64,000 nt of DNA, taken from positions 1,907,501 to 1,971,500 of the forward strand of contig JACCIC010000027.1 of assembly GCA_018907035.1 (NCBI GenBank), written 5' to 3'. Under the pieces are notes generated by a model. It was not told where the DNA came from. It did not search any database and worked only from the letters and a program-made list of their open reading frames with translations. The position numbers and the translations under genes were made by a program. This stretch comes from Sycobia sp. Sy_11. Its lineage: Eukaryota > Arthropoda > Insecta > Hymenoptera > Epichrysomallidae. The number at the start of each line of letters is the position of its first letter. Position 1 is the stretch's first letter. Positions 23,801 through 32,759 of the stretch are shown piece after piece.

Positions 23801-24600
23801 TTCAGTCTTCTCTCTACAGATTCGATAATTTTTCTTCTTTATGATTTTGTCTAAATTATTAATCACTTTTCCCTTTTATTACTTTCCAGATTCATTGTTT
23901 GTATTAGCAGAATTTCTTTATTATTATTTATTAACACCGTTCTAGGTTGATTACTTTTTCTTTTATTATTTGTTTTTTTAATCCATTGTCTAACTTTGCA
24001 ACACTGTCATTATTTCACCCCTTGAGGTATATCAAAAAAAATAATTTTTTTTTATTTTTTATAGTCGCCTTTGAGATTCATTGGCTTCGTTTTACTTATG
24101 TAGCCTTACCTTAACCTTTTTTGAACAAACAAAAAAAAATTTCTGCTTAACTTAACTTTTACTTAATTTGACTTTGAACTTAGACTTAATAAATAATTTT
24201 TTTTTGCTTTTCTTCTTTTTTTAAAAATAATGTATCGTAACGTGGGCCAATCGGAAAATAATGGCGGAATCCGTATCCACGTCCATCGAATGATTCAGGT
24301 TGCATACCCCTTAGATTTACACGACGAAGGGAGTATCGTGAACGAATTATTAGCTTAATATTGTAATACAGTTCATTTACGCTATTATTTATGTCGCGAG
24401 TGATATACAGAAAGAAACACACACTATCCTTCACTTTTTTCTTTTTTTTTCCGCGCGAGTCTCGGTACTCCAGGCCATGCGATGGCATTGCTGAGGTAAC
24501 GCGCGAGAGCCTTGAGATTTTCTTCATCGTGGGATGGCACGCACGTCGCCTTAGTTCTCTCTGGACAAGTCCGCACGGGCCCCTTGTGAAACTCGTCACA
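20816..24600. mobile_element. Possible non-autonomous element, TGTGA...TCACA ends, ATAT flanks
   Basis: The left end TGTGATGCG is preceded by ATAT, and the right end CTCGTCACA is followed by ATAT. Both ends are GC-rich blocks (20.86-21.72 and 24.23-24.60 kb), while the interior (about 21.72-24.2 kb) is AT-rich and empty of ORFs. I did not find two matching LTRs. The 60-190 codon frames near 21.0-21.7 kb come from TC-rich and GC-rich sequence and look non-coding. A chance coincidence of ends is possible. Confidence 0.35.
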
Positions 24601-25139
24601 ATATAAATGAATAAAACAAAGGATTTCACTAAATAGAAAGCAACAACTTATACAAATCACATGTAACAAAAAGAACTTACAAGAGTAAATGAAATAGACT
24701 GCTATTCAGAGAAGAAAGATAAAAAATTTTCAGCCTATCTTCGAAATTTTTTTCCACCTCTAGATGATCGCGATTACACTACAATATATAGCACAAAAAG
24801 CTACGACTATAGAATATTCTTGGCAAAATTACAAGAAAAAAAGATTATGTGAAAACAAAAAAGGATACAAATTTTACAAAACAGTGCACAAACCGTGTGA
24901 AACAAATGACAGGCTATACTCATGAAATTCGAATCAATTAGTTCAGAAATAATAATGATTCTTATAATTCTAAATATCTTAAAATTATGTATCGATACTA
25001 TTATAAGAGTATATGCCTAACATATTGAATCAAGATTGAATATAAAAATAAAAAAATCGAAAATGAACTTGAACTAAAAGAAATTATCAACGATAAAAGA
25101 ACGCCAAAACTAAAAAATGCATTCATATCCGATTATTAT
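24601..25139. other. AT-rich stretch, nothing recognised
   Basis: It may include the lost C-terminal half of the capsid gene to its right, but I cannot align it by eye. Confidence 0.4.
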
Positions 25140-25790
25140 CTTATGAGAATTAGTTCATGCTTCATATTCAGACAAGCCCAATCTTCTGCAAAGCCCAAAA
25201 CCATACTCAGAGGAATAGTGATACCAAAATTTCATTCTCTATCGATCAGAGATTTTGACGTTTCTTCATTGCCAAATCAGCTTGCATTTTCAAGCATGAG
25301 AGTCTCATTCACATTAAAAGAAGTCTACCCTTTCATGATACTACTCAATCCGACATTTTTATTTTTGTCTATTTCTACATCATTCATTTCAAGCGAATTT
25401 GATCGAATAGATGACAAATAGCATTATTAACAAATCTAGATTTCATCGGTATGTTTCCATCGGTTTTTTAAATTTTTTACCTTTATTCAAATCTTGATCT
25501 TAGATAGATATAGGAATTTCATCATTGTTATCAAAGCTCAGTGCTGTATATGGTTGATGTGCGTGTAATCCATATTAAGCAATTGACTCATCAAATACGA
25601 CACCTGATTGATTTTTTTGAATTTTATACAGTTTTCAAGAAACAGCAGAAAATTCTACAAATGATTTCTTTCCACGTACTCTTAGACCTAGACTTATTTG
25701 GAACTATATGATCTATCGTGTTAACGGTCTCACTTTCTTTGGTCGATTGAGTTGTGATTGGCATGGTGGAGCATTTATAAGTATTCTAGA
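25140..25790 (-). pseudogene. Major capsid (hexon-like) protein remnant
   Basis: Minus-strand pieces such as DYTHIN, SIQDQDLNKG (about 25.49 kb) and VNNAICHLFDQIRL (25432-25391) resemble the N-terminal half of the double-jelly-roll capsid protein of arthropod Polintons. A later piece, KHELI, lies near 25.15 kb. Frames change several times. The C-terminal half is not recognisable. Without a search this remains a reasoned guess. Confidence 0.4.
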
Positions 25791-25799
25791 ATTATAAAC

Positions 25800-27015
25800 G
25801 ATCCTCATGATATTGGGATAATATGAATTCTGATAGTAATTTCAACTTATCGAAAATTAACCAAATTTCCAACTTGATCAACTATTCGAATTTGAAGATG
25901 ATTTATACACATATCTCGTAGTGGTAGATTAATAACATGAGATGGAAGTTTATGATTTTATATTCTGGAGGAACACTAGGAAAGAATTCGGGAATGGTAT
26001 GAACCTTTTTGTTGTTAATATACTCTACTGCAGTGATATTATACACGATTTTAAGAGCTTTGCCTTTCAATATTTTCACTGATAACTCTGAACTATGCTC
26101 TATATTTTGCTTGCAAATGCAAGGAGTGAAACCAAGAAGACGACCTAGTAATGTTTAAGGTTTAAGATCTAATGTAACACTACACTTAATTTCACTTCTA
26201 AATGGGTTATAATTGTCGTTCAAGGAAAATTCCATTCCTTCGGATTTGAATGTGTTTGATAAAAATTAACTGATATCGTTAAACGTATGAAAAATCAGGC
26301 AAAACGATAAAAAAACCAGCTAGAATCGATATCCGCATTCAGTTTTGTCAAATTACGATATTTTGGTTTATTGGTTTAAATAATTTGTTACAAACGATTG
26401 TAATCGACAAATGAAAAAACATGGGTACTTTTATTTTTTGTTATGCAAAGAATAGCGCAAATCATTTCTTGATATCTGCCACATTTTCCATGGTATTTGG
26501 CACGGTCAAAGCCCTCTTCCCAGAGTGCGATTGTTTATCCTTATTTTACACTAACAAATTGAATTCTGACAAAAAAATGTTACATAGGTTTTTGTCGTGT
26601 TCTTGCTCGTAGAAGCGACATTCGCATTCAGTTTAGCAAAATTACGACATTTTGGGTTATTTGCTTAAATAATTTGTTATAAACAATTGTAATCGACCAA
26701 AGAAAAAGCACGGGTATTCAGTTTTTTCTTATGCAAATGATGGCATAGTTCTTTTCTCGATATCTCTGTCAGATTTTGCCTGGTTTTTAATGGGTTAATC
26801 TTGTAACTACCAGTGGGGGTAGTAATAATTTCCTCTTTAAAATGTAGTTTATTATATGTATTATCAATATTCCGAATTGAGTTAAGGGCTAAAAATTCAA
26901 CTAAGCCTCAAACAACGTTTTTAGCCTCTGATAGTTAAATAGATATAAAATATTGAGTTTCTAAAATAGAAGATCTGTCTGAAAGAGTTACAGTGAAACT
27001 ATCTTCCATCACTGA
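25800..27015 (-). pseudogene. Penton-like capsid protein remnant, with internal insertion
   Basis: The N-terminal part (about 27015-26790) includes DSFTVTLSDRSSILET and then TTPTGSYKI. The C-terminal part (26260-25800) includes LLGF, VYNITAVEYINNKK and HTIPEFFPSVPPEYKI. Together they have the shape of the penton-like protein found with Polinton capsid genes. About 0.5 kb between the two parts (26290-26780) is inserted and itself duplicated. Several stops are present. Confidence 0.5.
26331..26770. repeat. Diverged ~145-bp direct repeat inside the penton-like gene
   Basis: Segments 26331-26482 and 26625-26770 align throughout, for example CGCATTCAGTTTTGTCAAAT against CGCATTCAGTTTAGCAAAAT, then AATAATTTGTTA in both, then TTGTAATCGAC in both. 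Confidence 0.75.
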
Positions 27016-27069
27016 TTGAGCGAAAATGATCAAATTTTATCCGACAAATCGTTTTTATAAACTTTTAGT

Positions 27070-27307
27070 TCAGAATCGTAGACAAACATGGCCACAAATA
27101 AATGAGTGTCAATGCTGATATCTTGTATAGTTGTTTTTTAATTCTTTCTCATTGAGATATTTCATAAGATTGTTAAAGTTTTTATACTATGTAAGAACCT
27201 CTCTTTCTATAATACACATAATGAATACCTTTATTTTGTGAATTATCGAGATTAACGATAGCTGATTGGTTATACCATGGGCCTTTTGGAGGCGAACTGT
27301 TGCTCAT
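27070..27307 (-). pseudogene. Adenain-like cysteine protease remnant
   Basis: A start at 27307 gives MSNSSPPKGPWYNQSAIVNL followed by GIHYVYYRKRG, the expected place of the catalytic histidine. After stops, LICGHVCLRF holds the expected cysteine. In adenovirus-like and Polinton systems this enzyme cuts capsid precursors. Three in-frame stops make it dead. It lies between the penton-like gene and the 123-codon ORF. Confidence 0.45.
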
Positions 27308-27396
27308 GAAAACACCCATAAAAGATAGAATTTTTCAATATACGACAATATTTCGTAAGATCATAATATGATAGTGCACGATTTAGCAAAGTTAAA

Positions 27397-27768
27397 TTAA
27401 TATTTCTTTTTATTTTGTCCGTGGCCGATATGTGGTCTCAAAAATAATCCCATTCCACGCTTATATGGAGTAAAATAGACACCTTTGCCTAAAACAATAG
27501 TTTCTATTGTCTTATTATGTCGCTTACTTTTTTTATAATTTTCCTGCGCAGTTCTAGCATCATTTACTGCTTTGGTAATTCTTACAGTACCTCCAGCTAA
27601 AGCATCAGTTGCACTTAGTCCTTCAAATAGTAGTATAGGAAAAGGAACAACTCCACCAATTTTAGTTGATAGGAGTATAACACGTGAAATTATAACTTTC
27701 TTTTTTCCACCATGATTTTTAACAGGTTGACGAGTATCCTTCAGTGCAGACAGAGTGACTTTGCGCAA
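27397..27768 (-). CDS. 123-aa basic, glycine-containing Polinton-linked protein
   Basis: One of the few frames in this element still open over its whole length. The N-terminus is basic (MRKVTLSALKDTRQP). A hydrophobic, glycine-rich middle follows (GGVVPFPILLFEGLS, then ALAGGT). The end carries LGKGVYFTPYKRGMG and LFLRPHIGHG, a glycine/aromatic repeat I associate with a small protein next to the protease in arthropod Polintons. A minor-capsid role like adenovirus pVI is a guess. Confidence 0.5.
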   Translation of the reverse strand: MRKVTLSALKDTRQPVKNHGGKKKVIISRVILLSTKIGGVVPFPILLFEGLSATDALAGGTVRITKAVNDARTAQENYKKSKRHNKTIETIVLGKGVYFTPYKRGMGLFLRPHIGHGQNKKKY

Positions 27769-27779
27769 TCTTTTATTTT

Positions 27780-28135
27780 TTTAATGATTTTTTCGCTGCA
27801 GTAATCAACTTGCTGAAGTTCAGGCCTGTTTTAGTTTTGGCCATTAATTTTATAGCACCTATAACAGCAAGAGCAGCTGATTTCTTACCAAGACTAAAGT
27901 CAATGGCTTTAACATGCTACCAAGCCTTACTAGCAAGTTTCATATTAACAATTGTATGATTCATGTTTTTATTGCAATATCGTCATGTTCTTTACATGCT
28001 TGGTCAAGCAGATTTATTGCTGGATTACCTCTTTCCAATTTCATCTTGAATTTCGTTCTTGCACCACAGGACTGACATTGAGGAAGGTGTCTTTCGAACA
28101 GTAATTTGTTGATTTATCCTTTCAATGATCCACCA
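27780..28135 (-). pseudogene. Phospholipase-A2-like domain remnant
   Basis: Minus-strand text includes LPQCQSCGARTKFKMKLERG (a calcium-loop-like CG motif) and NPAINLLDQACKEHDDIA, where HD is the expected catalytic pair. Further on come SLGKKSAALAVIGAIK and a lysine-rich end. PLA2-like domains occur in parvovirus capsids and in some Polinton/adintovirus proteins, where they are thought to help membrane passage. At least two stops interrupt this copy. Confidence 0.5.
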
Positions 28136-28270
28136 TCACCTTTCTACTGTTCTCGAGATTTACGAACAATAATATTCTACTACTCTTTTATAACTTTTCC
28201 ATAAAAACTATAAAACATACATTTATAAATATTCATCTTTCAATGTTATATTCGAATTTGTCATGGGAAC

Positions 28271-28950
28271 ATGGATTTCACTGAGCAGTTTATTAGACTC
28301 CCCATCACAAATTTTGATTTTGGTGTCGAAAAAAGTAGAAAGCGACATGGCGAGTTATTGCCTGACAGTATACGAGTAGTATTTTGCGATCCAACAAGCT
28401 ATGGAAAAACAAATAGCTTATTAGCTTTAATCACATATCCCAACGATCTTAGATTCGAGAGTGTCTATGTTTATTCAAAATTATTAAATCAGCCAATGTA
28501 TAAATTTCTGTAAATAGTATTATGCTGTAAAAATTACCTACTATGGAATTGTAATTATTGACAAAGATAGAGTAATAAGTAATACAGAATAATTAATAGT
28601 AAATACAGAAAAGAATTTGACTATTTTACAATAAACAGGAGTTAAAAAATCATAATAATTCAGTTCAATATTTCAAAAATATTTTAGTTCAACTTTAAGC
28701 AACAATGACAATGATAAAACTAACCTTTTGTCATTGTTAGATCGCAGTCGTAGCAAATCGATAACACATATTTGAAGATAATAAAATAAAAGTGGGGGAT
28801 GAAACTTATCCTAACAGTAATGGACTAATGGAACTACTCCTAAAAAAGAACCAGATATAACTTTAATAAGTTCAGTATATCGTGAAAATATTCACAGTAT
28901 TCTCGAAGCAATAAGTGCACATCGAAAAAAACATTGTTAAGATGAGTCTA
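28271..28950 (+). pseudogene. FtsK/HerA-type genome-packaging ATPase, N-terminal remnant
   Basis: An 80-codon frame (28271-28513) has FTEQFIRLPITNFDFG, RHGELLPDSIRVVF, a Walker-A-like DPTSYGKTNS in which the first glycine is changed to D, and FESVYVYSKLLNQP. This is the start of the packaging ATPase of arthropod Polintons as I know it. The frame then breaks, and the Walker B region is not readable downstream. The altered P-loop and early stop mean no activity. Confidence 0.6.
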
Positions 28951-29225
28951 TACGCCTATCATGAAGTAGAAAATATTTAAACATTATTGCACCATTGTCT
29001 TGCAGTAAAAGTACTAGTCATAAAAGAAAGAGGGGAGAACTCATCCCTAAATATAAAATAGTAAAGAACGATTCCTCAATAGATTTAGTCTACTAGGACG
29101 ATGCGAATAAGCTTGTCGAATGGCTTAAATTATTCATCGCCGAACGAACTACGAGAAATAACAATTACAGCAATGAAATCCAATCAATTAGTGAAGAGTT
29201 TAGTGAAGTAGGGTATTTATGTTAA
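28800..29225 (+). pseudogene. Polinton-linked ORF of unknown function
   Basis: Readable pieces include LMELLLKKEPDITLISSVYR, HSILEAISAHRK, and after a frame change KLVEWLKLFIAERTTRNNN and EEFSEVGYL. I have seen similar text next to the ATPase in ant Polinton-like elements, but I know no function. Stops are frequent. Confidence 0.4.
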
Positions 29226-29256
29226 GTACTTGCTCTTACGCTAAATATTAATAACA

Positions 29257-29980
29257 TGAGTCTTGACTTGTTTGGAAGAAATGTAGAGGACATGCAAGGT
29301 AGTTGAGATCCTCCTGGGAATGGTTTCAATATTACATTAAATAAAAATTCTAATATAGAAATTAAACGACTTTGCAATGTTGGATATGCAATGGAAGAAA
29401 ATTATGCTGTTAACATCAAAACTTTGAAAGAATCCTGCAGGCAGAAATAGATTATTTGTTACCGAAGCTTAACGCAGATTTCAAATTAGAATTTAAAATT
29501 GTACTTATGTCGACTGTTCTGAATTAAATTAATAAATATTTTTATCGGTCTTACGGACTTTAGAATATAATATATTAGTTAAAATATGATAATATATATT
29601 ATATTATAAAGATTCTAAGACCGATAAAAATATTTATTAATTTAGTTCTCAAATTAGTTGAACAAAATAATAAAAAAGATGAAGAAAATAATGTTAGAAA
29701 GATGATGTTAGAAACAAAATTGAAGAAACTATTTAATAAATATAAATCAATTACTTGATATCGAACGTAAATGGAAGACCGATTAAATAATCTCTATAGC
29801 AATTAAAACAAATATGAATATCCTCAAGCGATAGTGGAATTGAAGTCTCTCGATGACATATGTAATTAAAGAAACAGCAAAGAGCACAAATATAATCAGT
29901 TCCAAACGAATGCGAAATCTCAATTGAAATATTTAAATGACCTATATCATATTTTGAATTAAATAAGAAAACAAAATTGC
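29257..29980 (+). pseudogene. Second Polinton-linked ORF, interrupted by a palindrome
   Basis: An ATG at 29257 gives MSLDLFGRNVEDMQG, a TGA, then NIEIKRLCNVGYAMEENYAV to about 29450. A 120-bp foldback follows. Further on, coiled-coil-like K/N/E-rich pieces continue in several frames (for example INQLLDIERKW near 29755). Function unknown. Confidence 0.4.
29525..29644. repeat. Perfect 29-bp inverted repeat (foldback)
   Basis: The arm at 29525-29553 (TAAATTAATAAATATTTTTA then TCGGTCTTA) is the exact reverse complement of 29616-29644. The 62-bp centre is AT-rich and partly palindromic as well. It could be a small foldback/MITE element or an internal hairpin of the Polinton-like element. Confidence 0.85.
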
Positions 29981-30019
29981 AATATATTTATAAGATGATT
30001 TATTTATGTAATTATTAAA

Positions 30020-30965
30020 CACACCTTTTCTTCTTCAAGTTTTTCACATGAAGCGTATGTCTTGAATTAGTTTGTAATAAGTACATGTATTAAATTTAAA
30101 ATAACTTTCACATTGATAAAGTAAAAATAAACTTCGTTTATTTGCAGTATTCGCTAGATTTGTGAAAAATTCTTGATACTTCAATATTGCTGACAATATC
30201 TTTTGAGGTAAAAATATTTGAAAACTATCGTCAAGTTCTGCTACAATTTCCGCTGCATATTGAGTATCGACAAGCTTAAGAGCATTGACCATAGACTGAT
30301 GATTTTTCTCCTATTCTCTACATTTTTCCCCGGCAGGAACATGCTCTCAGTAATTTTATTAAGTGTATCTAAATCTATTCAATATAACAAAAAAAGAAAA
30401 GTATAAATAAAAATTATGTATATAATTTTTTTTGTAGAGAATATAAACTTATGTTAGAATTAGTTAAGTGTTTTTTTCTTTTGAAGAAGTAAGTAGTTTC
30501 GTTGGACTTCTTCAACTACTCGAATGAGCTCCTTATCATCATTAGTCTGTCCATATAGCTCATTCCTTACTTAGCTTTTCCCTTTCTATTGAATTTATCT
30601 CTCTAGCATGTTCAAGATTTTCTCGGTAATCCACTGATCCATTATTTTAACTGATACATCATGTGCAATGGTGAGTGGTTCGTTTTCATTGCTATAAAGC
30701 GTCACCTCCTCTCATGCTACTCTATTATCAATGGTTTCATTATCCTCACTCTTCAGTTCTGCATGCATTTCTATGCGGGTTATTTAGCTTCATTACTGAT
30801 TTTATTTCTTAGTTCTCCTATATCAGCATATATCCCCATTCTAACCGCTATTTCATTGGTTGCTATGTATGCGTTCTTCTCATTCATGTCTGCGTCTTGA
30901 TGTTCTTTTGCTTGGTCTAATATCTCCTCCTCTATTTCACATGCAGCTTGCATCATCTGCTATTC
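30020..30965 (-). other. Region between the Polinton ORFs and polymerase, unassigned
   Basis: The minus strand has pieces such as an 82-codon frame (30292-30044, MVNALKLVDTQYAAEIVAEL) and E/K-rich text near 30.5-30.6 kb. They look like a decayed protein of the same element, but I cannot name it. Confidence 0.35.
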
Positions 30966-31565
30966 CATAATTCTATAGTGTCCCTACGGTAATGTATCTG
31001 TACTATTTTCCAATAAGAATCTTTTACCGTTATACGGATTTAGGCCAAATTTTTGTTGTTTTTCAGTGTATACAATATGTAGTTTAGAATGAATGTTACA
31101 CTGCTCTCGATGTATAATGATGAGGTCTTCAAGACATTTTCGATAATCTTCAAATGTAATAATTTCTTTACAATGTTGGATTTTATATCTTTTGCTTTTT
31201 TACTAATTCTTCTGTATCTACTAAAATGTTATACATTTTGCTTCGTAAACTTATTAATTCCAACATAATTTTTCTATTACATTCATTATTCATCAAGTCT
31301 GGTATTTTTTTATTTAATCTAGGCATACCATACTGATTATTTGCAGCATAATCAAAAGTATCAAACTATATCTTACTCTTCATATATTAAATTCTCAATG
31401 TCAGTATGTAGACGCTTACAGTTTTTTTCCACTCGCATTTTCATATAAAAGTGGTGAAAATCATAAACTAGTGTCTTTAATAGATCCAGGATACAAAGCC
31501 TAACGTATATTCGCTTTCTAATTGTCAAACTTGTCTTTCTTAGCCGAATGGCAACCAAATTAAAT
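30966..31565 (-). pseudogene. Protein-primed family B DNA polymerase, C-terminal remnant
   Basis: Reading from 31560 leftwards on the minus strand, RKRIYVRLCILDLLKTLVYD is followed by HTDIENLIYEE, the place of the catalytic DTDS motif, here damaged. After a stop and frame change come [18 protein letters not shown] and SLRSKMYNI, then diverged pieces of the C-terminal tail to about 30.97 kb. The N-terminal two thirds, including the exonuclease and palm motif A, are missing, because a LINE sequence abuts here. Confidence 0.6.
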
Positions 31566-32615
31566 AAAAAAATTAAGCTATGATGGGCATCGCCTTTTGT
31601 GGATCCACAGTATATAGAATCGAGATCTGCGATTTTGCCCATTTTGTGCAAGGACGCGCAGAAATACCCGTAACCTGTCAGCATCTGGGTGAGATAATAA
31701 TTTACCTCCCCATGCTGTCGGCCGATCCACGGGGCCACTAGACTTATAAGTCTGGCGGTCTACCTTCAGCGCGTATCTTGCTGCCATCTCTTCTGCCATC
31801 AAGCCAGGGAATGCTCTCTGGCTTGCCTTTTCGCTTGAGCTTGGCGAAGTGTCCTCTTCACCTAGTCAACGAACTTCCGCTCCTGGGTCAGGAGTCTTTT
31901 CGTACTGGAGGTCGTCTGCGCAAACTTCAGCGCCGTAAAGCATGACCGACTCAGCAACTCGCAGTAGCAGCCACCTCATGCAGGGGCGTGGTCCTCCTAC
32001 ATTGAACATGACCCTGCAAAGGCAGGCCGCCACCATAGCCGCCTTGTCCGCCGACCTCCGAGTATGTTCCCAGAAGGTGAGCTTCGTATGTAGTATTACC
32101 CCCAGGTATTTGACAGATGCCTTAGTCAGAACCAATTCTCTCCAATAGTTAGCGATTGCATTCTGGAGAGGTGCTTCTTAATGAGGAGCACAGTCTCAGT
32201 TTTGACCTCCGCTAGTTTTCTGTGCATGCTCTGATCGAGGCGCGTCTGTGCTAGCGTCATATTGCGCGCAATAATAACAGTTGCCACGTCATCCGTATAT
32301 CCGATCAGTTAGCGAGCAGTCTTCCGGCATGTCCAGCCGAAGGATCATAAGAAATATTTCATATAACGGGCCCCAGGATGGAGACTTGGGCAGCGGAACA
32401 CATTAGCTCTTTTCACTTAGAGCCCTCTGCCATGTCATACAGAATGGATCCGCCTTTCAAATAATCACCGATGATCTGAGGTAGGTACCTAGGTACATTG
32501 AAATCGTTCTCCAATGCCTCCAGCACGTCTATCTACCTAACCGAGTTGAAGGCGTATTTGACATCAAGTGTCATCAAAAGAAACACAGGACGGGAGAAGT
32601 GATTCGCCCGCTCGG
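31566..32615 (-). mobile_element. R1-like LINE, 3' part of ORF2
   Basis: On the minus strand RT text begins near 32.6 kb (TLDVKYAFNSVR), continues through AAQVSILGP and a broken YADD site (near 32.3 kb), and goes on to KYLGVILHTKLTFWEHTR (32135-31866). It ends with the LINE C-terminal part WIGRQHGEVNYYLTQMLTGY and a reduced cysteine motif. Stops and frame changes are present. The 3' end joins the polymerase remnant. Confidence 0.75.
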
Positions 32616-32759
32616 AAGTCCTGACATGTGTGTGTGTATGTCTAATATTTTGCTAGTATATGATTGGTTGCTTTTGTGTATAGATTGCGTGTCAATTCCA
32701 AACTGCCAGTTCCCTACCTACCTATTCAGGTTCCTCTATGATTTCTGTTTTAGGCAGTT
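32616..32759. other. Short spacer with a GT-rich patch
   Basis: A (TG)n-like patch at about 32630-32640 lies between the two LINE copies. Nothing else is seen. Confidence 0.4.

Larger units (their letters stand above)
25140..31565. mobile_element. Decayed Polinton/adintovirus-like element
   Basis: Pieces of a virus-like gene set lie together. On the minus strand from right to left are a phospholipase-A2-like ORF, a basic glycine-containing ORF, an adenain-like protease, a penton-like protein and a capsid-like remnant. On the plus strand are a packaging ATPase and two linked ORFs of unknown role. At the right edge a DNA polymerase B C-terminus lies on the minus strand. All except two short ORFs carry stops and frameshifts. 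I found no integrase and no terminal inverted repeats. A LINE abuts the polymerase at about 31.57 kb. The assignment rests on motif recognition; the order and joint presence of parts make it fairly safe. Confidence 0.65.

Noticed and set aside
24186..24669. 147- and 81-codon minus-strand frames
   Set aside because: They have no motif, a K-rich low-complexity tail, and lie in the GC-rich end of the putative 20.8-24.6 kb element.
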